A stretch of DNA of 64,000 nucleotides from Poa pratensis (Eukaryota > Streptophyta > Magnoliopsida > Poales > Poaceae). The stretch spans positions 20,663,328-20,727,327 of the forward strand of contig CAMZMU010000096.1 in assembly GCA_947311845.1 (NCBI GenBank), read 5' to 3'. Of the stretch, positions 11,141 to 22,759 are shown in pieces. Each line of letters begins with the position of its first letter. Within the stretch, counting starts at the first letter, position 1. Below the pieces are notes generated by a model. That model was not told the DNA's origin. It saw nothing but the letters and a program-made list of their open reading frames with translations, and ran no database searches. The position numbers and the translations under genes are program-made.

Positions 11141-14100
11141 CCACTGCACCTCCTCCGAGGCCTGCAGCAGCAAGGCCCGTGAATGTTGTGAATGTCCGAG
11201 GTAATAACAACAATAGTGGTGCCGGACCAAGTCAGCAGTATGAATACCCCGGAAATGACTATAGAGAGGCTCATGCGAGCTATGTGGTCTTTGTGACCGA
11301 GCCAACTGACAAGAAGAGTGTGCAGAGGCGTGCCATGGAGGTGAATGCAGTAATGCCGGTGGTGCCGACCTATATGAACTGGTCTGAGCAGGAGATCACT
11401 TGGAGCAGGAAAGATACCTCGGATCATGCCGAGCCCTGGAAAGTATGCCCTGGTGGTAGATCCGACGTTGTGTGGGCCTACAAACAATGTGAGGTTCACC
11501 CGAGTTCTGGTGGACAATGGCAGTGCCATCAACATCATGTACCGAGACACAATGGTGAAGTTGGGCATATCGCCAATTTGTTGATGCCGAGCAGTTGTAC
11601 TTTTCATGGGATTGTGCCTGGCGTTTCCTGTGCACCCATGGGCAAGATATGGGTGGATGTAGCATTTGGAACCAAGGATAACTGCCGAGTTGAGAGTATC
11701 GAGTTCGAGGTGGTGGACTTGGAGAGTGCATACCATGCATTGCTTGGAAGGCCGGCTCTGGCCAAGTTCATGATTTCCACCCATTGCATACCTGAAGATG
11801 AAAATGCCGGGGCCCAATGGGATCATAACCATCTCGGGTGACTACAAGCGAGCCATTCAGTGTGCCTCGGCGGGGTCTAATCTGGCCGAATCTTTGGTGA
11901 TTGCAGCTGAGAAGAAGAAGCTGCATCAAGTGGTGGCAATGGCGCAGTCGACACAGCTCGGCATGTCCGGACTGATGAGCCCGGACTCAACTGCAGCATT
12001 CGAGGTGCCCAAGGAGACCAAGAAGATCCCCATTGACCCGGAGCACCCGGAGCGCATGGCCCTCATTGGGACCGGGCTGGGCGAGAAATAGGAAAGCGAG
12101 CTCTGTCACTTCCTCCGTGAGAATCGGGATATCTTTGCATGGTCGGCTAAGGACCTGCCTGGTGTTCCGAGGGAGTTGGCAGAGCACTCTTTATTTGTCA
12201 GGCCGGAGGTGAAACCGGTGAGGCAACCGACCCGTCGTCTCTCAGACGACCGAAGACAAGTGGTGCTGGACGAGCTGGCTAAGTTGCTTGCAGCCGGGTT
12301 CATTATGGAGGTGCTGCATCCGGACTGGATATCCAATCCGGTCTTGGTGGAAAAGAAGAAAGACGAGCCAGCCGTGGTCAAGGTGTGGCGCATGTGCATT
12401 GACTTCACAACCTCAACAAGGCGTGCCCTAAGATCCATTTCCATTACCTCGGATTGATCAAGTGATCGATTCCACTGCTGGTTGTGAACTGTTGTCTTTT
12501 ATCGATGCGTACTCTGGTTTTCACCAGATACCACTGAACCCGAAGGATCAAATAAAGACTGCTTTTATTACCCCGTATGGGGCGTATTGCTATCGTGTCA
12601 TGTGTTTTGGTCTGAGGAATGCCGGGGCAACTTATCAGAGGTGTATGCAGAAATGCCTGCACTCTCAAATGGGCAAAAATGTGCAAGTGTATGTCGATGA
12701 TATCGTCATCAAAACTAAGGAGAAACGTCCTCGAGGATCTCGAGGAGACATTTGTGAATTTGAGAAAATATCGGTTGAAACTTAACCCGGACAAGTGCAC
12801 CTTTGGTGTCCCGGCTGGAAAGTTGCTTGGATTCCTGGTGTCGAGCCGAGGTATCGAGGTTAACCCGGCCAAGATCCGAGCTATTGAAACATGAAATTAC
12901 CGAAGTGTTTGAAAGATGTGCAGAAATTCACAGGGTGCTAGCCTCGTTGAGCCGATTTGTAGTCGGCTGGGGAAAAAGCCTTACCTTTGTACCAGCTCAT
13001 GAAGAAAAGTACCGGGTTTACATGGACCCCGCAGGCCGACGTGGCGTTCAATGAGCTGAAAAAGATGTTGTCCACCGCTCCGGTGTTGGCATCACCATTG
13101 CACAATGAGCCGATGTTACTTTACATTGCGGCCACAAACCGAGTTGTAAGTGTGGCAGTGGTGGTGGAGCGACGAAGGTGGCAGGTCGGTGCAGAGACCG
13201 GTGTATTACTTGAGCGAGGTGATCTCTACCTCGAAGCAGAATTACCCTCACTACCAGAAGATGACGTATGGTGTCTACCTGGCGGTCAAGAAGTTGAAGC
13301 ATTATTTCCAGGAGCATCCCATGACGGTGGTGTGCGAAGCTCCAATCTCGGAGATCATCGGGTGCAAAGATGCAACTGGCCGAGTTGCCAAATGGGCGAT
13401 TGAGGTGTCTCCATATGCACACATTATGAGAGAAGGATGCAATAAATCCCAGGCGCTGCCGGACTTCTTTTGTGATTGGGCCGAGATGCAGTATGAGCCA
13501 CCCAGGCCGGACTATAATTATTGGAAGATGCATTTTGATGGGTCCAAGACAAAGATCGGGCTGGGGGCCGGAATAGTCCTCACCTCACCGAAGCGAGATC
13601 AGCTAAATATGTGCTGCAGATTCATTTCTCGGCATCAAACAATGTGGCGGAGTATGAGGCCTTAATCCATGGACTCAATGTGGCGAAGGAGATCGGTATC
13701 CGGCGTATGGAATGCTTCGGCGATTCCGACCTGGTGGTGCAGCAATCTTCTGGAACTTGGGATGCTCTGGATGCCAACATGGCGTTATATCGGTTCCATG
13801 TGCAAAAGATATCCGGGTTCTTTGAAGGGTGTGAATACAAGCATATACCTCGGACAGAAAATAATGCTGCCGACGTGTTGTCAAAGCTCGGTTCATCTAA
13901 AGAGGCAGTACCACCTGGAGTAGCCCTGAATCACTTGAGAACTCCTTCAATCAAACCTTCTCCTGAATCCGAATCTATTTTCATCCCGGCGAGCAAGAGT
14001 CCGGACCTGTTCCAATGGAGGTAGACGTCGGATGCGTCTGGTCGGACCCGGGGACTGCGTGGCAGAACTCGGGGACTGCGCACCGAATCTCGGGGACTGC

Positions 14101-15475
14101 TCGTCGAGACTCGGGGACTGGTCGCAGGATGGTGGAGGAAATAATGGAGGAGATTATGGTGGCCGAACCAATGGAGGTGGACGAGAAACTTTTTCCTTTG
14201 CACCCAGTGCCGGAGTGGGCGGAGCAGATCATGAAGTTCATAACAGAGGGAAGCTTGCCAAGTGACACAACCGAGGCTAGGAGAATCCAAAGGAGGGCAA
14301 AGGCGTACACCATCATCAACAAGGAGCTCTATAAAAGAAGCGTAACCGAGGTGTTGCAACGTGTGTCGAGCCAGCTGAAGGCAAGGAGATGCTTTTGGAG
14401 ATCCACCAAGGAGAGTGTGGACATCATTGCAGCACAAGAGCTCTAGTGGCCAAGGTGTTCGCATGGGTTCTATTGGCCCACTGCTCTTGCTGATGCAGAG
14501 GACATAGTCCGGAGATGTGAAGGATGCCAAAGGTTTGCCAAGCAAACGCATATGCCAGCCTCGGCGCTCAAAACAATTCCTATCACTTGGCCGTTTGCGG
14601 TATGGTGTTTGGATATGGTGGGAGAGTTCAAACCAGCCCGAGGTAACATGACGCACATACTGGTGATGGTGGACAAGTTCACCAATGGATCGAGGTGAAA
14701 CCAATCCGGAAGTTGGATGGTCATTCAGCAGTGACTTTCTTGAAGGAATCATTCTGCGATATGGGTACCCCCATAGCATTATCTCGGACAACGGCACGAA
14801 CTTTGCTGTTGGAGAATTTGCTCGGTTTTGCATGGACAAGGGAATCCGGCTGGACATAGCCTCGGTGGCACATCCGGAGTCTAATGGACAAGTGGAAAGA
14901 TCAAATGCTCTAGTGTTGGCCGGCATCAAGGCTCGGCTCATTGAACCACTGCTGAAAACGCCGGGGTGTTGGATAGATGAGATACCAGCAGTACTGTGGG
15001 GTCTAAGGACCACACCAAATCGATCAACTGGCTATACGCCATTTTTTATGGTCTATGGGGCAGAAGCTATGCTACCCACTGACATCGAATATGATGCGCC
15101 CAGAGTGGCAATGTACACTGAAGCCGAGGCAAAAGAGGCTCGGAGGATGCAGTAGATCTGCTTGAGGAAGCTAGAGAATTGGCCTCATCTCGGTCAGCAA
15201 TATACCAACAAGGTCTCCGACGTTATCATAGCCGGAATGTCAACCCTCGTGTGTTTCACGAGGGAGATTTGGTGCTGAGGCTGGTGCAGCGCAAGAAAGG
15301 TCGGCACAAGTTGTCACCTCCATGGGAGGGACCGTTCATTGTGAGCCGAGCTCTGCTCAATGATTCGTACTATCTTATAGATGCGCAGGAACCAAGGAAA
15401 GATGGGCTGGACAACCCCGGATCAGAGGTCAAGCGACCATGGAATGTAGCTCTACTCCGACCTTTCTACTCATGA
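11141..15475 (+). pseudogene. pol: pol region of the Tat-type element, frameshifted
   Basis: Order of enzymes: aspartic protease with DNGSA at 11513-11527 and GRPALAKF near 11750; reverse transcriptase from about 12180 (PDWISNPVLV, later the YVDD active-site box at about 12689-12700); RNase H linked to it at about 13020-13350 (PVYYLSEVIS); a second RNase H-like domain at 13520-13930 (MHFDGSK, NNVAEYEALI, RTENNAADVLS), typical of the Tat group; integrase with an HHCC finger at about 14410-14530 (CEGCQRF), catalytic core ISDNGTNFA at about 14780 and HPESNGQVERSN at 14870-14910; then a short basic C-terminus ending at 15475. It copies the RNA and integrates the cDNA. Multiple frame changes, mostly consistent with one missing base each. 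Confidence 0.92.
14040..14130 (+). repeat. Minisatellite of the phrase CGGGGACTG between RNase H and integrase
   Basis: Four copies of a unit of about 23-24 bp, each containing CTCGGGGACTG or the variant CCCGGGGACTG. The same phrase recurs downstream (about 15537, 15730, 15940, 17548, 17570, 17655) and resembles the purine-rich tract GCTTCGGGGACTAA just before the 3' LTR at 21095. Confidence 0.8.
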
Positions 15476-15589
15476 AGGGCGCAATGTATGTACCTCGGTT
15501 AATCCTTAATGAAATGTCGGCACTCCGAGGTTGAAGCTCGGGGACTGCCTCGCTCATGTGCTTGTGTTTTATTTCTGTTTGTCAATTTC

Positions 15590-15975
15590 GTTCATATGCC
15601 GAACTGTTTTGAACCTCGTCTCAAACTTCAAGTAATGTATGCTGTGTAACTAATCTTGTGACTCGACTGACGAACGCCGAAATGGTAGTCAAGAGCAAAG
15701 ATGAAAAAACGTGGGAAACATGAAAATGGACTCGGGGACTCGGTCCAAAAATATAGTTCGGCATGTGTCGTTTACTAACCCCTGTCTTTACCTTTCATTT
15801 ATGTCGGATGATTTTGAAACACACCTCGGCATTTGCTAAGTACTGTATGCTATAAACAACAATCTTGTGACTCGACTGTCGAACGCCAAAATGGTAGACA
15901 AGAGCAAAGAATGCCAAGTATAGTAAACACGAAAGTGAACTCGGGGACTCGTTCCAAAAGGGTTCGGCATAAATT
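15590..15975 (+). repeat. Tandem duplication of about 190 bp after the integrase end
   Basis: Two imperfect blocks share CTTGTGACTCGACTG, CGAACGCC, AATGGTAG, CAAGAGCAAAGA, then ACTCGGGGACTCG, a TCCAAAA stretch and GTTCGGCAT. Each ends with the purine-rich CTCGGGGACT phrase. Non-coding, in the spacer between pol and the antisense gene. Confidence 0.8.
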
Positions 15976-16088
15976 TTAGAAAAGCATGGTTCGGATAGCA
16001 AGATAATGTAGGTAGCAGGCAAACTACTTAAGGTCTATTACATCTGAACCCGGCATACCGGGAATTTAATGTTTTTCTTGAGACAAGT

Positions 16089-19000
16089 TCAGGCCTCGGA
16101 ACCAGAGACCTCGGTCGCCGAAGTTGTGGTAGTGGGAATCTCGCTGGAAGAAGCCTCGGGAGCCGAAGTCTCGGGAGGAGGAACCTCGGGCGCAGGAACA
16201 ACCTTGGTCGCGGAAGCAACCTCGGTTGTTGGAGTGGATGCCGGGGTGTCCGTCACGTCGGGGGAGATCACCTCGGTGGCTACGGCTTTGCCGGACTTGC
16301 CCTTGGGGTTCGGAGGTTCGTCGAAGTTGAAGTCATCATCAGAATCTTCAGCCACCTCGGTTGTTTGGCCGGCCTTGCCCTTGGAGCTCTGAGGCTCGTC
16401 GAAGTCAAATTCCTCGCCGTCAGAGCCTTCTTCACCAGTTCCTTCAGCAGCTTCTTCACCGGACTCTTCTTCCTCGTCCGAGCTCTCTTCATCCTCAGAA
16501 TAGAGGCGCCCGTCATCGAAGGTCCGGGTGTTTGCATAACTAGCAAAGAGGTCGGCTGCTGCTTGGCGTTTCTCAATGCCATCAGGAGTGGTGTTCCAAG
16601 GAGAGCCCTTGCGCAGGGAGGTAACCGTGTGGATCTCGACAGATTCATACCAAGACAGCACGAACACCAGGGCCTTGTCCGCGCCAGCCCGAGCTGATGA
16701 GCATCTCCACTCCCGAAGTCTAGCCTCGGCTCCTTTTAGCTTCGTGGCGAGCTCGTCGATGCAAGTGGGAGTCTTAACCTTGGGCCAGAGGGCACGATGG
16801 ACCTGGATGGCAGCATCTACCAGTTTAGTTCCAATGGCCCTGAGCGGCCTGATCCGAGCATTAAGGGCGACGAGGTGGTCCTGGATATCCCAGCTTTCGC
16901 CGAGGGTTTCTGTCTCAGCCCTCTTTGCCCGAGCTGCTAGAACTTCTCGGACAGCTTTGTCCTTGGAGTGCTCAAAATGCTCTGAAGAAGACAAAAAGGC
17001 TGTCGCTGAATTAAGACATACGGTGGCACGGGGTGTAGGTCGGCGGAAAATAAGGAAAAGGAGAAAGGAAACTTACTATCCATTTGGTGATTAATCCGAG
17101 TGAGCTCGGACAACCAACTTTTCGATGTAGCTCGGAGAGCGATCAGTTCGGTTTCGGCCGAGGTGGCGCGGTTCTCCAGGGTCTTGGCAATTTCTTTCTG
17201 CTGTTCGGCGGCCTGGTCTTTGACCTTCATAGCGTCCTCCACAGCAGCTTTGGCTTCATTAGCCCGGTTCAGCTCTTGTTGCAGCCGAGCTATTTCGTCT
17301 GGGCTGTCTTCAGCTTGGAGGCATAATCTTTCTCGCTCTGCTCCTTTGCTGATAGAAGAGTCCGGTGAGACTTCTTCAGTTGTTGTGATCCAGCAGGAGG
17401 TTCTTGAAGATTTTGGTCCGAGCATTGTTGCACTCCTGAAAAAATAGAGAGATCAGTTCGGCGGAAAGAGATTTGACACGAATATTGAAGATTTACATTT
17501 CGAAGAAATCCGAGGTCTTTTTAGCACCCGAGGCCCAATTGAGTCCCGGGGACTCGGCATTGGCCTCGGGGACTCAGCATTGGAGAAATGACAAGTTTTT
17601 GAGATTCAAGCCGAGCAATTTTAACTCGGTGGAGTGTCAATTGCTCAACCCGAATCTCGGGGACTGGGAATAGTGTATGTTTGTCATTTGGTTTCAAAAG
17701 AAAAGAGTTGGTAAAGAAACTTACCGATGCCTTCTTGCTGCAATCAAGGACCGCAGTCTGCATGTTGTAAATGGACTGGAGCACGGCGCTAGGTCCAGCT
17801 GGATGCTCAGAGGTCGGATTAGAGGAGACCTCGGCAGTGTCAGCCGAGTTCCAGTCCATGTCGTAATGCTTCTCCGAGCCTAAGCTGTTCCCGCTCTTGG
17901 TCCGGAGTTGCCCGACCTCCCAGCTGCTGATGTTCGGCTGGATGGTAGCAGCAAAAAGAGCTCGGGAGGTGGCGACCTGAGAGCTCGAAGGCGCGTCTTG
18001 GTCAAGGTGGACTTCGGCGCAGGGACATGCGGCACCAGTTGGGTGCTCGCAGCCTTGGGTCCCGGTGGCGGTGGCGGCATCGGAGTTTGCTGTGGCTGTT
18101 TGGGGGGCTCAACATTTGAGCTGAATCTTTCTGCTGCTGCTGAAGCTTTTGCTTCTGCAGTTGTTGTTGTTGTTGCTTCTTCTGCTGCTGTTGCTGCTGG
18201 TTGCGCGCAGCTTGAGACTTGGGGGAGAGCCGAGGCTCCAGCACGGTCTTAGCCGGAGTCTTGGCGTGATCTGACTCCGCATCCTTCTGAGGACGCGGAG
18301 GAGTCTGATCTTGGCTGGGAGCAGAGTGTCCCAGGCCTGAGTCAGAGCTCGGCGGTGGAAGTTCGGCGGAGGCGACACGCCCGGGGAGGAGATGGTCCTC
18401 TCCGGGCTGTGGATATCAACGGACTGTTCTGGAGGAGAGGCTCTGGCGGGGCTGCCGAGGTTAACCTCGGCCTCGGTTGTCTTAGATTCAACCACTGGAG
18501 GCAGTGGTGAATGTATCGAGCTGTGGCTCTGTTTGATCTGCCGAGCCGGGCTAGACGAAAAAGAAAGATTAAGTTAGAGTATAAAAACTTAACCTCGGAA
18601 CAGCGTGAGAAGTAAAAAGGAGCAAGGTGACTTACGCATCTTCCTCCACGGGGCCTCGTTTCTTGTGCCTCGCCGAGAGTCTTCTTGGCACGCTTGGCTT
18701 TGGGCGCTGCAGTCTCCGAGGTCTTAGAAGCCTCGGCATCCGAGGTACCGGGTCCTGAGCGCTTCCGGGAGGCTGCAGACGCTGGATGAAAGTTCTTATA
18801 TGTCGGAGGAGCATAGGAAATTGGAATAACATTGATAGGTTCCAGAATTTGGCAATCGTCATCGTCATCATCGGGCCAATCCTGGATGGACGATCGAACT
18901 GGTGGGCGGTGCATGGGCAATCGCGAGTCTTACCCGAGGTGGCCTTGGGAATAGGGAGGTGATCCTCATGGTCCGGATCTTCAGCCTCGGCGGCGACCGG

Positions 19001-20338
19001 AATAGGCAGGTCGGGAGTCCACTCCTTAGAAGAAATGGGGCCATCCTCGACTTCCTGTCGAGTGAACTTCTGCAGAGGTGGCGAAGTAAAACCGAGTTAG
19101 CACAAGAATCAATACAATGTCGGGGTGAAAATGAAACCGAGGAATATTATACGCCGGGTAAGGTACACTTACTTGAGCTGGAAGGTGATCTCGGTCATAG
19201 GGCTTGACACCCCATTTCCACTTATCGGGCATGGTGGTCTTGGCGATGGCCCGGATGCGCCTCTTACTTCGGAGTCGCTGAGTTCATGAGTGCTGTTCCG
19301 AGTGGGATCGTAGCGGCCACTCATGTGGCAGATCTTATGGGCCCGCGCTTGTAGAGGGTTAACTCGGCGGGTGATCATGGTGCGCAAGATGTCATCTGCT
19401 CCCCAACTTTTCTCCTGGAGTGACATCATGGTTTGATGAATCAGTAACACCTCGGGGCGTCGGGCTCGGGCTCGTAATCCCAGTTGAGTTGGGCAGTGGG
19501 GGTTCCGATGGTGAACTCCGGCAATTGATGAGGTCTTCATTTCCCGGGTTCTTCACATAGAAGAAGGAGCGTTGCCATTTCGGCAGGAGTCCAGGCCCTG
19601 AATCCGAGGAAACTCAGAGGATCGCCGAGGGAAATCGAGGCCGCCCCGCAAGCGGTCATCTCCTTGTCCGCGACCTTCTTGTTCGGGACACTTTGTTTCT
19701 TGAGCTGGAAGTACTTGGCCCATGACTCGATGCTAGGCCATAATCCGAGGTAACCCTCGGAAAAAGTTGCGTAGGCCGAGAGTTGGAGGATGGCATTGGC
19801 GGGCAAGTGGTGTGGTTGTAGCCCAAAGGTGTCCAAGAAGTCCCGGAAGAATTTCCCGGCCGGGAGTCCGAAACCACGTTCGAAGTGATCCAGGAAGACG
19901 ACCCGCTCCCCGGATTCCACGTCGGGTTCGATATCTTCTTTCTTCGGAACCCGGCAGATGAGATTGGCCGGGATCCGCCGTGAATCTCGGAGCCACTTAA
20001 TGTCGACCTCCGTGACATCGGATCCCTCCCAGCACCTCGTTCTCCAGGTGCTCCTTCCTCGGCGTGATCCGGGGCAGAAGACATGTGGACGCTTTCCTGC
20101 AGAAGAGGGAGGTTCAACTGGGGTAAGTACCTCGGACAATTCAGGATAGCCGGGGTAAATACCTCGGATCATTCGGGATAGCCGGGCTAAAGGATTTAGG
20201 CGGGAAACACGGATCTACGGAGAACGGTGAAACGCAAAGATCTACCGATGAGCTAAAAAGGAAAGTAAACTCGAGTTCATCAAGATCATCGGATTCATCA
20301 AGGTCATCGAGTTCATCGTTAAGGATGAACACGTTCAT
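16089..20338 (-). CDS. Antisense spliced gene of the retrotransposon (Transposase_28-type protein), frameshifted
   Basis: A gene on the strand opposite to gag-pol. The first ATG after the TATA box is at 20338 and opens only a short frame; the main N-terminal domain is at about 20090-19190 (IPANLICRVP, VVFLDHFERGFGLPAG, FFRDFLDTFGLQPHHL, LQLSAYATFSEGYLG, then after a frame change REFT-type DYEPEPDAPEV and SWGADDILRTMITRRVNP). This matches the family annotated in Pfam as 'putative gypsy type transposon' (Transposase_28, PF04195), found as an extra ORF in grass Tat elements. Splice-like junctions include the donor GTAAGT near 19170 followed by an acceptor TGCAG near 19070. Later exons encode acidic, Gln-rich (around 18130-18200) and coiled-coil segments (17340-17100, LQQELNRANEAKAAVEDAM) and an acidic Ser/Glu-rich tail (16994-16089). 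Function unknown. Several frame changes; exon borders are only partly resolved. Confidence 0.7.
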
Positions 20339-20560
20339 GGCAATGGAGGAGAAACGAAGAACTCACCGGAGTAGAAGAAAGGATGAAGGATTGGCGCGAA
20401 AGATCGACGGCGGTGTGGCGGCGCAAGGTGCGGTGCACGTCACCGGCGAGGAGGTTCCGAAGCGACGAGGTCGCAGCGGCGGGGCTCGACGGCGGCGCTA
20501 GAAGCGGAGAGCACGAAGCGGCGAATGAATGGGGAAGAAGAAGAAGTTCCCCCTGGGCCC

Positions 20561-20569
20561 CTATTTATA
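20561..20569 (-). promoter_or_regulatory. TATA box of the antisense gene
   Basis: Read on the minus strand this is TATAAATAG, about 220 bp upstream of the ATG at 20338, followed by a CT-rich leader. It lies inside the element, outside the LTR, so the antisense gene appears to have its own promoter rather than using the LTR. Confidence 0.7.
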
Positions 20570-21094
20570 ACCGCGTGCGGTAACTGCGCACTACCGCGCG
20601 GTTACCGGGAGGACGTGGGATCGTGTGCGGGCGAGAGTGCGGTTGCGGCGGTTGTGGCCGCACGATCGACCACATCGTGGGCCACAGGATGGCAACCGCC
20701 AGCGCCAGATCTTCTTTGCTGGTCAGCGCGAAAACCGAGGGGTCGTGGGCGGTCAATTTGGTCAAGCACTTGAGTGCGCATGTGCACTGTTGGGTGGGTC
20801 CGGCTGACGAAGGCGGCGTGTGGTCAGGACCTGTCTTTCAAAGGTCCGGATTTTATGGTCCGGGCAGAGACTCTTCGCCACGTGCCCCAGGGAGTCTTGA
20901 GGCAAGATTGCGCTGAGTCAAATAGCTCGGAAAGTTCAGATTGCAGATCAACCTTGGATTAGATTATGGTCTATGAGAGGTACCTCGGCAAAACTTTATA
21001 TGAGGTCGGATTTAGAGGTGGTGCCTTGTGTATTTTTGAACCTGCTACGGCCCTCCATCCGAGGTCGTAGGACCGCACCAGCTTCGGGGACTAA

Positions 21095-22220
21095 TGTCGG
21101 GGGGCTGCCCCGGGTAGGGTCAAGGCTTGGCATAAGTTGAGTTTAAAGATGTGCCGAGGTACGGAAAGGGCCGACCTGTTTGAGCCTGGGAGTGTCCGAG
21201 CTTATCTTAACCTGGAGAATATAAAGGCCGACCTGTCTTGGCCCAGAGGGGTCCGAGGTATCCCGTTGGCATGGGCCGACGTTCATAATCCGAGCTATGA
21301 TCAGCCGACCTAACTACCTCGGTGCTATGATTTGTATTGTGAGTGCAGGAGAAGCTATTTGAAGGAAGTAAGATCCGACCTGGTCAGATCTTAAGCGCAA
21401 GACCCGAGGTAAGGAGCCCGACACATCCGTGTCGGGCTAACCAAGGCAAGAAGCCGTAGGTCGGGCAGGAGTCAATGCTCCTGTCACTTCCTACCTGACA
21501 CAAGAGCGTCTGACACGCGCGGCGCCCGGCAGAGGCGTGCTCCGGGTTCTGCGGGGCTACACGTCTCTGACCGCTGACCACGCGAGATCTGGGGAAAGGC
21601 TACGAGGTAGCTCAGCCAGGCCACGTCTTGTCTCTGTCAGAGGGGACATCCTAGCTCTACTGTGGTGATGCAGGGGATGGGCAGGCCATGTCCTGTCTCT
21701 GACAGGAGTATGATGATGACCAAAGCAGAGGCATGGCAACAGTGTTCAGCAAGGGGCACAACGGTAACTCGGCTGGCCTATATAATGGGCTTCAACCCCT
21801 CCTGCGAGAGGGACGGGAGGGATCGATCAAGAGAGGAACCTCGGAATCCCCGGAGACACCTCGGATCCAAGCTCGGAGTTCCTTTTTCCCCCCTTGTAGC
21901 TTCATCTTCTACCTCAAGTTCTCACCATTGTAGCATCACACAGCTCGAGGAGCGGCTTGTACTTGTCACCTTGAGGTATACACCAAGTAGGATAGTGCTG
22001 CAGTAGGGGTGTTACCTCTACAAGAGGGCCCCGAAGCAGGGTACATCGTGGTGTGCTTTGTGTTCTTGGTTTCTTGGTTTCTAGTTCATGTTCTTGCGGT
22101 TTCTTGCGTGTTCTTGCTTGTGCACTTCTTGAGTGCATAAACCCTCCCCGGATTCCCCCAACGACCATTCGGCCCCATCTTAGCCATAACTATGGCATCT
22201 GCCGTGATCCCACCACGACA
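21095..22220 (+). repeat. 3' LTR of the Tat-type element
   Basis: 1126 bp. Preceded by the purine-rich tract CTTCGGGGACTAA, the likely plus-strand primer. Compared with the 5' LTR it differs by about 12 substitutions and a handful of one-base length changes, almost all of them an extra base here in a short homopolymer. Confidence 0.95.
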
Positions 22221-22393
22221 TCCCATGTGTTCCTCGACCCTGCGGAGACCCCAAGATTCTGGCTAGGCTAGATCCTTGCTGGTTCTGGACTCGTTCGATC
22301 TTCCAGTCTTCCTCCCCATATCATCATCGCCTTTGTCAATCAACAGGGTTACCTGGGCAGTTTCTTTCCCGCTCATTTTCTCCATTCCACCGA

Positions 22394-22759
22394 TGTTACC
22401 GTCGTAGGCGCATAATTGATCTACCGAGAACTAAGCAATCACAGCACGATGACGATACCGAGATTTGTTAACGCAGTTCGGCGAACTCGCCTACATCTGT
22501 GGGGCATGACTACGGGCGATCATCCCTGTTGATACCGCAACCCTGGCCGCCCTAGGCGCGGCACAAGCCGCCGGCTCCCCCTGTGTGCCTGTTGATATCA
22601 AGTCATCATAGGTTACACGTGTGGTGCTCCCCTCATTATATGGGAGGCCCAGGCTACAAGAGTTCGAATCTGATACTACTCGTATCCTATCCACACCTAA
22701 TACAACTCTAAGTCCAAACGTAACCTAATTCGTACACAATGTTCGACACAAACACAACA
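22394..22759 (-). repeat. Left LTR (3' LTR) of the non-autonomous element
   Basis: 366 bp. Contains about 170 bp, roughly 22503-22675, that are absent from the right LTR; the flanking parts align well (AATTGATCTACCGAGAACT... and ATACTACTCGTATCCTATCC). Confidence 0.8.

Larger units (their letters stand above)
7555..22220 (+). mobile_element. Full-length Ty3/Gypsy retrotransposon, Tat-type, 14.7 kb
   Basis: Two near-identical LTRs (7555-8673 and 21095-22220) begin TGTCGG and end ACGACA. The host five-mer TCCCA is duplicated at 7550-7554 and 22221-22225. A tRNA-type primer site follows the 5' LTR. Domain order is gag, aspartic protease, reverse transcriptase, RNase H, a second RNase H-like domain, integrase: the Gypsy order with the extra RNase H of the Tat group, and no chromodomain. 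After integrase come about 5.6 kb holding a gene on the other strand. The coding parts have many frameshifts, so the copy as written is not autonomous, although the LTR pair suggests recent insertion. Confidence 0.95.
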
